A stretch of DNA of 11,242 nucleotides from CBDUQN01 sp965369375 (GCA_965369375.1 CBDUQN010000099.1:1-11242), one strand, 5' to 3'. Counted from the first letter of the stretch, positions 1 through 7,630 are shown. A program made the numbers and translations. Notes: generated from the sequence alone by a model not told the origin.

Positions 1-3000
1 GCCGCGGCCGACCGATCCGGCCGGCCCGCCGGGATCATCGGGGAGCGTTACGGGGATTACGATTCCTCCGTAAAGATCGGGCGGCTCATACGTGAAGCTC
101 ACTCTGCCGATATTCTTGCCGTCGAGCAGGAAGCCGGTGTCTCCCAAGTCGAAATCGCTCAGACTTTCGTCGAGCAATACGTTTCCGGCGCGGTCGAAAA
201 GGGTGAACTTGGCCGCCTCCTCGAGCGCGACATCCCGTATCCGCGCATCCGTCACGCCTCCGAGAATGTCGCTCAGGTACTGGCTTCCGGCGAAGGATTC
301 GGCCTCGGATCGGATGGAATGATTTATCAGAGAAACAGCAGAATTGACGCCGGCGAGCGCCTCTCTCTCTCCCTCCATCCGGAACCTGTCCCTGATGTAC
401 TGACCCGAAAAGATGCCCAGTATGACAACCGGCACGACGGAGACGACGAGGAAAGAAAGGAGTATCTTCTGCCGGAAGCTCAAGCCGCCAGCGAGCGAAA
501 TCGTGGGCATCAACTTTCCGATTATCGGAATCCTCCGGATGATTATGACTATGAAGAGTGAAACGACGGTAAGCATGAGATAGAGCGAAACGATCGTGGC
601 CCACCTGAGCAGCGCCTCGAGCATTCCCGCCGTCTTGTAGCCGAGGAGAAAGCCCCTCCCGTCATCGCGGCGCCTGACGACGCACCGGTACCGTTCATTC
701 CCGAGATCGATCGCAAACCATTCATCGCCGCTCATCGGCAGGACGGTGCCCGCGAGCAGAGCCGGAGACGATGAATCAACAACCCTGTTGCCGGAAACGC
801 GCGCGACGAGCAAATTCTCCGGTTCGTCCACGCGCGGCGCAAGCGCTCCGGGCTCTACGTTGTGCAGTATCTCGGGCGCCACGGGTCCCGTGCGCGCCAG
901 CAATTCGGGATTCTCGAAGAAATAGGGAATGGTAATCTCGACCCGGCCGATACTTTTTCCGTATATGTCGTGAAGCGGTGCCACTCCCCGGTAGTAGAAA
1001 ACCGTTCCCTCACGTGTTTCCTGAACGATCTGCTCGACGGTGACATCGGTCCCCCCGGCACCGGCGCGGTTATCCGTCGCAGGCTCGAGGGGCACCCCGA
1101 CGGAAAAACTCGAAAAGACTTCTCCCGCCGGATCATAGACATCGAAGATGCAGGAGAGCTTGTACCGGCTGAGCGCGCTTTCCGCCCAGATTTCGAAAGC
1201 CGCCGCCTCTCTTCTCGAGGCCACTTTAGACGCCACAGCGCGATTCCGGGATATCTCCTGACAGAGATCGGGCAGCACGAGCTGAAGCCAATTGTCTTCC
1301 GGGTAGTTGAAATCCTGTACCTTCTCGAGGATACGGCTTTCTCCGAGCTCGCTATACCACCGGGCGGCGGCGCCATGAATGACGAGGGAGGAGATCACAA
1401 CGAGAAAGAAAGAAGTGAGAATAACCGAAATCACTTCTTCCTTCTTGATGAGCGGGAAAATTTTCATGGCGAGAACGATGAGCCCCGCTGCGGCGAGAAG
1501 AAAAATCCACGGCGGTTTCATAAGGAAGACGAGAACGCAGAAGGCTGCGGCCGCCGCGGCTATACCTTCCCTAAATTCCCCCTCACCCCAAACGAACACG
1601 AGTCTGCATAGAAAAAGCGCCACTATGAAAATCGCCGATACCGCGAAGAGCATCGACAGGTGAAGCGTGAGAACGGGCAGGTCGAAAAAGGCGACATCAA
1701 GTCCGATCAGTCTCGGATTCGAATTGATTACAACCCGCGAGACAATACCTCTCGAAAGCTCTATCGAACCCGCAACAAAGGCGGAGATAAGCACCGCCTT
1801 CGCAGCAAAGCGAGGAAAACGGAACCTCTCCCCTATATCGAGGTACCGTTCCATGTGTCCCGCATAGTACGTCCTGAAGATCTTCGCTGCGCCGAATGCC
1901 AGTATGAGGGCGAAGAGGGCGGTCACGAGAAAATCGCCGGTTGTCTGCATGAGCCCGAAGGGAACCTCGGCGTCCGCGAAGAGTGCGGGATCGAACAGAT
2001 TGGTGCCGAACAGGTTCCGAGGTATATCGAGCTTGAGAAAGAGATAACGAATAATGCCGAGGAAAAAAACGAATACCAGCAATCTCTTGAAGAAATGCCA
2101 CAACCTGCCCCTCGTCGGATCTCCCTTCTTGCCGAAACGTTTATGCACCCAAAACGCAATTACAATAACTATGAGCGCTGTAACGAGCCCCGCCCAGAGC
2201 GCCCTTTGGCTTTCCGCCTCATCGAGAACGGCCCGAAAGGGATCGCCGAGCACTTTCAATCCCGCGAGCGGAAGGGACGCGGAAGACTTGACGATACCGT
2301 AGACCTTTACACCCTCACCCTCGGCGTACCGAACGAGCGGCCCGGTTTCCTTCAGATCCGCGTCAGTCCATCGAACCCCACCCCTATGACCTCCCATAGA
2401 AAAGCTGAAACCGATCTCATCGCCGAACCGTTCGCTCAGGATCTCCCCGAGACTCGTACTGCGCAAATACTGGTTATTGATACGGTAGTTCACTTCGATC
2501 GGCGTATCGACAACGACGCTCCCTCCCCCCGCAATCGGCAGGGAGCAAACGAGGAGCATATAGAGCTGCGTTTTTGTCGTGAATGTCCTGGAATCCGATG
2601 ATCTCGGAAAATTCTTTTCCGTGTAACGGGGTATCCCCCCCCACGCAACCCGCTTCGCCCGGGGGCTATAAACCTGTATCCCGATTTCCCTGAACGGCAC
2701 CGATGCCGCGCGAACGGTCCGCGCGAGGGAATCCACCCTGCTGATCAGCGTCGCCCGTTCATCGAGCTTGATTCTCTCGAGATCGGCGTTTCCCACCAAC
2801 TCGGACGTTCGGGCCCCAAGATCTGAAACGAGGCGTTCGATCCGGGTAAGCTCTTGTTCCGCCCGCTCGAATGTTCCCTGCAATCGTTCGGTTTCAGACA
2901 CATTCCATTCCCGTTCAGCAAGTGTGATGGGCGCCGCGAGCAAAATGAGGACGAGCAGCAGCATGAGGGGAATGAGCGGTACCGGCTCTATTGCCGATAC

Positions 3001-3306
3001 AACCGCGCGCAAACCTTTGGTATAACGCGTCTCCGTGTCGGGAACACGCTCGACAATATCCGCCAGAGATTGAGGGTACCATTGCTTCTCGGAACCACGT
3101 CCGCCGGGACCGGCTGCTCTCCGTCCCGACTGAGGCACGAAAAGAAAGATGATAAAACCGATGTCAAGCAGCAGAAAGGTCAACCAGACGGGCGTAGGAA
3201 GGAAAATACGGTCGATGGAAAGAAAATATATAAAAAAAATCAGAGAGCCGAAGAGAAAAACCCAGAGTAGGGTAAAGAAAATCTCTTGCTCTCTGTTTCT
3301 ACGCAC
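1..3306 (-). CDS. Giant polytopic multi-sensor membrane protein, N-terminal part (putative sensor histidine kinase)
   Basis: I translated this frame by hand; it is open for 1102 codons and leaves the window on the left without a stop. The start is GTG at 3306, the only usual start codon between the upstream in-frame TAA and the first membrane segment, with GGAG 10 bases before it. Hydrophobic segments lie near residues 9-30, 40-57, 107-126, 367-385, 405-422, 455-475, 501-519, 543-567, 582-597, 599-620, 625-643, 903-922 and 948-966. Positive charges (for example HKRFGKK at 387-393) fall on the predicted inner side. Three extracytoplasmic regions result: 127-366 (starting with a charged, coiled-coil-like stretch to about 200), 644-902, and 967 onwards. 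The segment LSFRQKILLSFLVVSVVP (942-959) resembles the first membrane helix of NtrY-like sensor kinases. I infer a sensor kinase, but HAMP, HisKA and ATPase domains would lie beyond the window. It follows a small secreted-protein gene by 31 bases, so probably the same transcript. Confidence 0.75.
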   Translation of the reverse strand, partial: MRRNREQEIFFTLLWVFLFGSLIFFIYFLSIDRIFLPTPVWLTFLLLDIGFIIFLFVPQSGRRAAGPGGRGSEKQWYPQSLADIVERVPDTETRYTKGLRAVVSAIEPVPLIPLMLLLVLILLAAPITLAEREWNVSETERLQGTFERAEQELTRIERLVSDLGARTSELVGNADLERIKLDERATLISRVDSLARTVRAASVPFREIGIQVYSPRAKRVAWGGIPRYTEKNFPRSSDSRTFTTKTQLYMLLVCSLPIAGGGSVVVDTPIEVNYRINNQYLRSTSLGEILSERFGDEIGFSFSMGGHRGGVRWTDADLKETGPLVRYAEGEGVKVYGIVKSSASLPLAGLKVLGDPFRAVLDEAESQRALWAGLVTALIVIVIAFWVHKRFGKKGDPTRGRLWHFFKRLLVFVFFLGIIRYLFLKLDIPRNLFGTNLFDPALFADAEVPFGLMQTTGDFLVTALFALILAFGAAKIFRTYYAGHMERYLDIGERFRFPRFAAKAVLISAFVAGSIELSRGIVSRVVINSNPRLIGLDVAFFDLPVLTLHLSMLFAVSAIFIVALFLCRLVFVWGEGEFREGIAAAAAAFCVLVFLMKPPWIFLLAAAGLIVLAMKIFPLIKKEEVISVILTSFFLVVISSLVIHGAAARWYSELGESRILEKVQDFNYPEDNWLQLVLPDLCQEISRNRAVASKVASRREAAAFEIWAESALSRYKLSCIFDVYDPAGEVFSSFSVGVPLEPATDNRAGAGGTDVTVEQIVQETREGTVFYYRGVAPLHDIYGKSIGRVEITIPYFFENPELLARTGPVAPEILHNVEPGALAPRVDEPENLLVARVSGNRVVDSSSPALLAGTVLPMSGDEWFAIDLGNERYRCVVRRRDDGRGFLLGYKTAGMLEALLRWATIVSLYLMLTVVSLFIVIIIRRIPIIGKLMPTISLAGGLSFRQKILLSFLVVSVVPVVILGIFSGQYIRDRFRMEGEREALAGVNSAVSLINHSIRSEAESFAGSQYLSDILGGVTDARIRDVALEEAAKFTLFDRAGNVLLDESLSDFDLGDTGFLLDGKNIGRVSFTYEPPDLYGGIVIPVTLPDDPGGPAGSVGRG
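2635..2642. repeat. C8/G8 homopolymer inside the giant sensor gene
   Basis: Eight consecutive C on the plus strand read as G8 in the coding direction, covering the end of a Trp codon and two Gly codons (residues 222-224) in the first extracytoplasmic region. The frame is intact on both sides. Tracts of this length can slip during replication; whether this one does is unknown. Confidence 0.85.
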
Positions 3307-3337
3307 GGCTTCAAGGCTCCGAAGAAAGTAAAAACCA

Positions 3338-3868
3338 TCACCACGTTGATTTTATTTCCGCCACCACCCACCTCGACTCCTCTTTCCTCAGCGTTACATA
3401 CACCTTATCCTGATAGAGCCTGCCGCTGCGATTGTTTTTATAGCTCCTGCGCGCTATCCCGTAAACCCTCCTGTCAGGATTGTCGGGGGTGTGGAACTTC
3501 ACGAACTCTAACTTCATGTGTTTGTTCGCCTTGAACATGTTCTTGAACATGTAGTAAACCTGTGAACGGCTGAAATAGCCCCCTCTATGACCGATTCCTC
3601 TCACTTCGAGAAATATCTTCGAACCGCCCGCATAGCCGGATATTTTCTGCGCATCCTCTCTATTCCAGGCTCTCTCTATCCCTTTCAAGACAGCGAGTGG
3701 CGTGTCCGACTGCGGCGAACGGCTGTCGTGTTTTTTAATTTCCTGAGCGCCGGGCTGGCCGAAACCGGATACGATGATTACGAGAATCACCATCAGCGCC
3801 TGCAGCGGTTTGCCCGCCCGGTTTCGCGTGTGCCGGGGATCCCTCACAGCCTTTCGCAGTTGCATCAT
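3338..3868 (-). CDS. Small secreted NTF2-like protein (DUF4783-like)
   Basis: The frame opens with ATG at 3880, but GGAG (3878-3875) lies 6 bases before a second ATG at 3868 and 9 before a third at 3865. I place the start at 3868, giving 176 residues; counting from 3880 gives 180. A long basic n-region is followed by a hydrophobic core (LQALMVILVIIVSGF) and a likely signal-peptidase site near GAQ-EI, so the mature protein should be exported. The rest is a small alpha+beta domain: a helix (LAVLKGIERAWNREDAQKIS), strand SKIFLEVRG, the SRSQVYYMFKNMF helix and strands ending in WVVAEIKSTW. This order matches the NTF2-like fold, and the 'make a strand, then skip to a QA/QV helix' pattern recalls DUF4783. 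The function of that family is not known to me. Its place directly before the giant sensor gene suggests joint expression and perhaps a partner role, which is inference. Confidence 0.8.
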   Translation of the reverse strand: MMQLRKAVRDPRHTRNRAGKPLQALMVILVIIVSGFGQPGAQEIKKHDSRSPQSDTPLAVLKGIERAWNREDAQKISGYAGGSKIFLEVRGIGHRGGYFSRSQVYYMFKNMFKANKHMKLEFVKFHTPDNPDRRVYGIARRSYKNNRSGRLYQDKVYVTLRKEESRWVVAEIKSTW

Positions 3869-3940
3869 AGCGGTCTCCATAATGATAGACTACACCCCCT
3901 CCGAGTTCCCGTGTCGTCGATCAGGGGGGCAGGCCTCTTA

Positions 3941-3957
3941 AGGGTAAAGTTCACCCT
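3941..3957. promoter_or_regulatory. Near-palindrome, possible operator
   Basis: AGGGTAAAGTTCACCCT is a dyad around the central G, with seven of eight base pairs matching and one mismatch. It lies 73 bases upstream of the secreted-protein start at 3868 and just downstream of a possible -10 sequence on the minus strand. The size and symmetry fit a dimeric repressor site, but it could also form a short hairpin or be chance. Confidence 0.35.
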
Positions 3958-4036
3958 CCACCCGATATAAAGGCAAATGACATGCCAGTTGAGCCTGTTG
4001 AAAAGATAGCAGTTAGGGGAGCTGCACCCAATAAAG

Positions 4037-4074
4037 TGTCCACATTTTTAGAATGGCGTCCGAAAAAGAGGACA
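4037..4074. repeat. Imperfect inverted repeat after the DUF456 gene (terminator stem or insertion-element ends)
   Basis: The left arm TGTCCACATTTTTAGA (4037-4052) and the reverse complement of the right arm, TGTCCTCTTTTTCGGA (4074-4059), agree at 12 of 16 positions around a 6-base centre. In RNA read on the minus strand 13 of 16 pairs form, counting one G-U. It begins 24 bases after the DUF456 stop, where a terminator would be expected, but no U-run follows. The TGTCC-type ends placed back to back also look like terminal inverted repeats of an insertion sequence that has been lost. No transposase remains. Confidence 0.45.
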
Positions 4075-4097
4075 TTCGTTCGATCTCAGGCCGGCTC

Positions 4098-4613
4098 TTA
4101 CTGCCAGCTCCTGTATATGAAGAGACCGATTATCACGAGACCGAGCGCAAACTTGACGAACATAGCGGCGAGCTTCCCGATGAAGGCGAAGAAACCGGTC
4201 TGCAGCGCCCTGTCGAGGGAGCGGTAGTAGATATACTCGAAGAGGACGGCAGCGGCGAACGCGCCGACAAGCCCGAATATCACCGTCCCGACGAACGGGA
4301 TGACCGTCGAGCCCGCTATTGCGCCGACGAGGCCGCCGACGAAGGCGCCGAGCACGCCCCATTTCGTAGCGCCCTTGTGGGCGACATAGACGAGGCCGAG
4401 GAGTGACTCGATAACCTCTCCGACAACGGCTATCCCCACCATGACGAGCAGCATTACCCACCCGACGCTCGAAAATCCCGTGGCAAGATCGTAGATCGTA
4501 ATCGCAACGAGCGCCACCCAGCTCCCGGGCAACCCGAGAAAAATCGCGGAATTAAAGAGGAAGAGCAGTACATAGAAGAGGACGAGTCCGATATGCTGGA
4601 GCACCGCTACCAC
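4098..4613 (-). CDS. DUF456 family integral membrane protein
   Basis: A 171-residue, very hydrophobic protein. Family-typical motifs are visible: LGLPGSW at 26-32, a conserved acidic GEVIES at 65-70 and the Gly-rich GATKWGVLGAFVGG at 81-94, followed by a Gly/Ala-rich pair of helices to about 126 and a last helix near 150-167. This pattern is diagnostic of DUF456, whose biochemical role is unknown; it acts in the inner membrane. The GTG start at 4613 lies 7 bases after the secF stop with only a weak purine-rich site, AAGAAATGAG, before it, which suggests translational coupling to secF. It is the last gene of the secD-secF unit. The length is normal and I see no damage. Confidence 0.88.
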   Translation of the reverse strand: MVAVLQHIGLVLFYVLLFLFNSAIFLGLPGSWVALVAITIYDLATGFSSVGWVMLLVMVGIAVVGEVIESLLGLVYVAHKGATKWGVLGAFVGGLVGAIAGSTVIPFVGTVIFGLVGAFAAAVLFEYIYYRSLDRALQTGFFAFIGKLAAMFVKFALGLVIIGLFIYRSWQ

Positions 4614-4620
4614 GGCGCGC

Positions 4621-5790
4621 TCATTTCTTCGTCTTCTTGCGGCCGCCCAGGCGGTTCTGCCACTCTATCAATACGGGGCTCGCGACATAGATGGAAGAAT
4701 ACGTTCCCACGATGATTCCGACCATGAGAGCGAAGGCGAAATCGTGAATGACTTCCCCGCCGAGCAAGAGCAGACAGAGCACCACTACGAGCGTGGTCAG
4801 AGATGTAATCACCGTTCTACTCAGTGATTCGTTGATTGATATATTGATCATCTGGTCGTAACTCTCGCGCCTGCGCAGGCTGAAGTTCTCCCGTATTCGG
4901 TCGAAGACGACGATCGTATCGTTGAGCGAGTATCCGACGATCGTGAGCAGCGCCGCGATGATGGCGATGGATATTTCCTTGTCGAGGATCGAGAATATCC
5001 CGACCGTTATTACGACATCGTGAATGAGCGCGATGATTGCACCGATGGCGAACTTGAACTCGAATCTCCATGTGATATAGATGAGTATGCCGAATATCGA
5101 TATTACGATAGCGGCCCATGTCCGGTTCTTGAGCTCCTCTCCTATCCTCGGACCCACCGTTTCCGTTCTGCGCATCTCGATAGACCTGGCGGGGAAACTG
5201 GCGGCGAGCTCTTCCTTGAGCGCCTCCGCAGCTTTTGCCTCGGCGCCGAGAAACGGAAGCCGAAATGCAGCCCTCGTGCTCGTCTCCTTTGTCGCCTCGA
5301 CAATCCCGACGCCCCGCTCGCGAACCTTGCTTTTCAGGTCCTCGAACGGCGGTATCGAATCGGCTTCTACGATAACGAGGTTCCCCCCATCGAAATTTTT
5401 CGCGTAATCGGGTGGGAGTTCCCTTACACTGGCGACCCGCCAGTTGTACTGCGGGGCCGCGCTGACGAGGGCGTCGAGGAGCTTCGAGGAAGCGAGCTCG
5501 GTTTCGCTGATCCGTTCGATCTTGATGAGGTACTCGTTGGGATCGCCGAAGACCTGGATCTCGCCGCCTTCGTATCCTGCTGCGGCGACAACGCCTCTCA
5601 GTTCGCTGATCGGAACCGGCTCGTCGAAGCGAACCTGAATGAGGGTACCCCCCTCGAAATCGATGCTGAGATTCGGTCCCCCTTTTATGATGAGTGAAAC
5701 CAGGCCGGCGAGAATCAGGATCCCCGAGATGATAAAGGCCTTCTGCCGTGTGCCGACAAAGTTTAAATGCGTCACACCGAAAAACTTCAT
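4621..5790 (-). CDS. secF: Protein translocase subunit SecF
   Basis: SecF pairs with SecD to use the proton gradient for pulling preproteins out of the SecYEG channel on the outer side of the inner membrane. It has a first membrane helix at about 17-35, the SIDFEGGT motif at 42-49 that opens the periplasmic domain, ETVGPRIGEEL at 210-220 just before the second helix, and the signature VGYSLNDTIVVFDRIREN at 285-302 with the conserved Asp. Five more helices follow to about 375, then a basic tail GGRKKTKK. At 389 residues it is longer than the usual 300-320. The extra length sits in the periplasmic domain, about 100-205, between the two conserved motifs. The ATG at 5790 has GAGGAG upstream. The gene starts 25 bases after the secD stop. 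Confidence 0.97.
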   Translation of the reverse strand: MKFFGVTHLNFVGTRQKAFIISGILILAGLVSLIIKGGPNLSIDFEGGTLIQVRFDEPVPISELRGVVAAAGYEGGEIQVFGDPNEYLIKIERISETELASSKLLDALVSAAPQYNWRVASVRELPPDYAKNFDGGNLVIVEADSIPPFEDLKSKVRERGVGIVEATKETSTRAAFRLPFLGAEAKAAEALKEELAASFPARSIEMRRTETVGPRIGEELKNRTWAAIVISIFGILIYITWRFEFKFAIGAIIALIHDVVITVGIFSILDKEISIAIIAALLTIVGYSLNDTIVVFDRIRENFSLRRRESYDQMINISINESLSRTVITSLTTLVVVLCLLLLGGEVIHDFAFALMVGIIVGTYSSIYVASPVLIEWQNRLGGRKKTKK

Positions 5791-5815
5791 TCCTGCTCCT
5801 CTATACCTTTCTTTG

Positions 5816-7519
5816 CTATATGCTCAATTTCTTGACCCGCCCGCTTCTCGTCCAGAGCTCAAAGATCATTCTGCTGAATACGAGGGCGGAAAACATGCTT
5901 GCGACGATCCCGATACTCAGTGTCGTCGCGAATCCTTTTACCGGTCCCGTACCGAACTGCCACAGTACTACAGCCGTGATAAGCGTGGTCAGGTTGGCGT
6001 CGAGAATCGTGGTAAATGCTCTGTCATAGCCCGCATCGATCGCGGACCTGATCGTCTTCGCTTTGGCGAGCTCTTCGCGGATTCGTTCGAAGATCAATAC
6101 ATTCGCGTCGATCGCCATACCGATCGTGAGAATTATACCCGCAATACCGGGGAGCGTGAGCGCCGCCCCGAGATATGCGAGTAATCCGAAGAGAATGAGG
6201 AGACTGTGCATAAGCGCGATTATGGCGATCGCTCCGGAGAGGCGGTAATAGATCAGCATGAAGAGAACAACGATGGCGATACCCAAGAGCGCCGCGCGGA
6301 TTCCCATCCTGATCGAATCGGCGCCGAGGCTCGGGCCAACGGTTCTTTCTTCACGCGTAAACATCGGCGCCGGCAGCGCGCCGGCACGAAGAACGATAGA
6401 GAGGTCCCGCGCTTCCTCATCCGTGAATGTGCCTTCGATGACGCCACGCCCGTCGGGAATTTTCGATCTGATAACGGGGTATGACCTGATCTTTCCGTCG
6501 AGAATGATCGCGGTCAACCGCCCGACATTCTCTCCGGTAAAGCGTGCAAGCTCCCGCGCGCCTCTCCGATTGAAGGTAAAGGCGACGCGCCGGCGGTTCG
6601 GCGCGGTGGGATCCGGTTCGTGTGTAGCATTGTCTAGGTTCGCGCCGGAAACAAAGATATCCTTTGCTATGAGAAAAAGTAATTTGCCCCGGTCGCCGTC
6701 GCGGAACAGCTGCCACTCATCGTACCACATAAACTCCGAATCCTCAGGCAAGGCGGCCATCACTTTCGGCGTTGCGAGCAAACGATTGATTTTCGGTATA
6801 TTATCCTCGAGGACGAGCAGTCCGCCGTGGTAGAGACTGGCGATGAGTGATGTGAAGGGCTTCGTCTTGTCAACGGTCTGGAGCGGGATCTCGGGCATCC
6901 GATCGAACGGCGACGCGAGACTGTCCGCCGCAAACGTCGTATCAAAGGCCGCAAAATCCGGCATATCTTCTGACGTCCGCGCCGAGTCGGGAGATGTTTC
7001 TGCCCCCACTTCGACGAGTGAGTCGCCCATTTCGTATCGCACCACCTTGTCCAATTCCTCGAGGACGCCTATGTACTCCTGCTCCTGGCGTATCAAACGC
7101 CATTCAAGCATCGCCGTCTGCCCTATAAGCCTCTTGGCCCTTTCGGCATCCTGAAGACCGGGGAGCTGCACAATGATGCGCTTCGTGCCTTCTCTCTGGA
7201 TCGACGGTTCAGACACACCGAACTGATCCACCCTGTTTCGAATGACCTCGAGCGCTCTGATCACCACATCTCTCTTCTGGTCGTCCTCGAGCTGCGAGTC
7301 GTCGACTTCGAGCACGAGATGCATGCCGCCGCTGAGATCGAGGCCGAGCTTTATCGCCTTCTTGTGGAGCTCGTCGAGTTTCTCGGGGTCCTCGATGGCC
7401 AACAGCTCCCTCTCTTCGGCGGGCATCGTCCAGAGCTTGAACGTGGGATAGAGGAAGTAGAGCGATCCGAGTATGATGACGAAGACTATGGTAATTTTGA
7501 TTCTTAAAGATTTATTCAC
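5816..7519 (-). CDS. secD: Protein translocase subunit SecD
   Basis: SecD is the larger half of the SecDF complex and carries the big P1 periplasmic domain that grips the emerging preprotein. In 567 residues one sees the first helix (8-26), KLGLDLSGGMHLVLEV at 57-72, VIRNRVDQFGVSEPSIQREG at 92-111, the head subdomain, GAGALPAP-like LRAGALPAP at 377-385, TVGPSLGADSI at 393-403 and the membrane part with GMAIDANVLIFERIREE at 467-483, including the proton-path Asp471. Residues about 164-215 form an acidic, Ser/Thr-rich stretch that looks like a flexible insertion. The start is GTG at 7519, with GAGG 4 bases upstream. A near-consensus promoter lies about 80 bases upstream. yajC, often found just before secD, is absent here. 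Confidence 0.97.
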   Translation of the reverse strand: MNKSLRIKITIVFVIILGSLYFLYPTFKLWTMPAEERELLAIEDPEKLDELHKKAIKLGLDLSGGMHLVLEVDDSQLEDDQKRDVVIRALEVIRNRVDQFGVSEPSIQREGTKRIIVQLPGLQDAERAKRLIGQTAMLEWRLIRQEQEYIGVLEELDKVVRYEMGDSLVEVGAETSPDSARTSEDMPDFAAFDTTFAADSLASPFDRMPEIPLQTVDKTKPFTSLIASLYHGGLLVLEDNIPKINRLLATPKVMAALPEDSEFMWYDEWQLFRDGDRGKLLFLIAKDIFVSGANLDNATHEPDPTAPNRRRVAFTFNRRGARELARFTGENVGRLTAIILDGKIRSYPVIRSKIPDGRGVIEGTFTDEEARDLSIVLRAGALPAPMFTREERTVGPSLGADSIRMGIRAALLGIAIVVLFMLIYYRLSGAIAIIALMHSLLILFGLLAYLGAALTLPGIAGIILTIGMAIDANVLIFERIREELAKAKTIRSAIDAGYDRAFTTILDANLTTLITAVVLWQFGTGPVKGFATTLSIGIVASMFSALVFSRMIFELWTRSGRVKKLSI

Positions 7520-7602
7520 GTTTCCTCGCCTTGCTGCAATACGCTAAAGTCCTTATAAAAAACGGGTTGCCCCCTACCAATGGAATATCATCGGAACTGT
7601 GA

Positions 7603-7630
7603 ATTATACAAATTCTTCCACTTAAGTCAA
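7603..7630 (-). promoter_or_regulatory. Sigma-70-type promoter of the secD-secF-DUF456 unit
   Basis: On the minus strand TTGACT (7630-7625) is a five-of-six match to the -35 box, and TATAAT (7608-7603) is a perfect -10 box, with a 16-base spacer. Transcription would begin near 7596, giving an untranslated leader of about 77 bases. That leader holds a short GGG-GCAA-CCC stem followed by six T (about 7572-7556 on the minus strand), too weak to call an attenuator. Confidence 0.75.

Larger units (their letters stand above)
3869..4097. other. Non-coding gap between the DUF456 gene and the secreted-protein gene
   Basis: No credible gene is present. From right to left it holds the 3' flank of the DUF456 gene with an imperfect inverted repeat (4037-4074), an AT-containing stretch with TATATC on the minus strand (about 3964-3969) that could be a -10 element without a convincing -35 box, and a 17-base near-palindrome (3941-3957). 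The promoter of the secreted-protein/sensor unit should lie here, but I cannot fix it. Confidence 0.6.

Noticed and set aside
361..376. CT-rich run as a microsatellite
   Set aside because: It is short, imperfect and encodes an ordinary EGERERE stretch in the sensor protein.
86..1376. Minus-strand frames at 86-604 and 855-1376 as separate genes
   Set aside because: They are in a different frame from the continuous sensor frame and give Arg/Ser-rich products without family features.
862..2601. Two long plus-strand open frames (249 and 313 codons) opposite the giant sensor gene
   Set aside because: They are rich in Arg, Glu, Asn and Pro, have no domain-like hydrophobic pattern, and lie opposite a minus-strand frame that is open for 1102 codons and shows coherent membrane topology.
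3869..3880. Upstream ATG at 3880 for the secreted protein
   Set aside because: The GGAG that overlaps this ATG is ideally placed for the ATG codons at 3868 and 3865. The upstream AGGGGG is 14 bases from 3880, which is too far. It remains possible.
3982..4461. Plus-strand frames near 3982-4406 and the minus-strand frame 4048-4461 as genes
   Set aside because: They overlap the certain DUF456 gene in other frames and show no recognisable features. The parts in the gap start at weak sites.
5020..5697. Plus-strand 225-codon open frame
   Set aside because: It is antisense to secF, whose identity is certain, and its composition (very rich in Arg, Asp, Glu and Cys) is that of a shadow frame.
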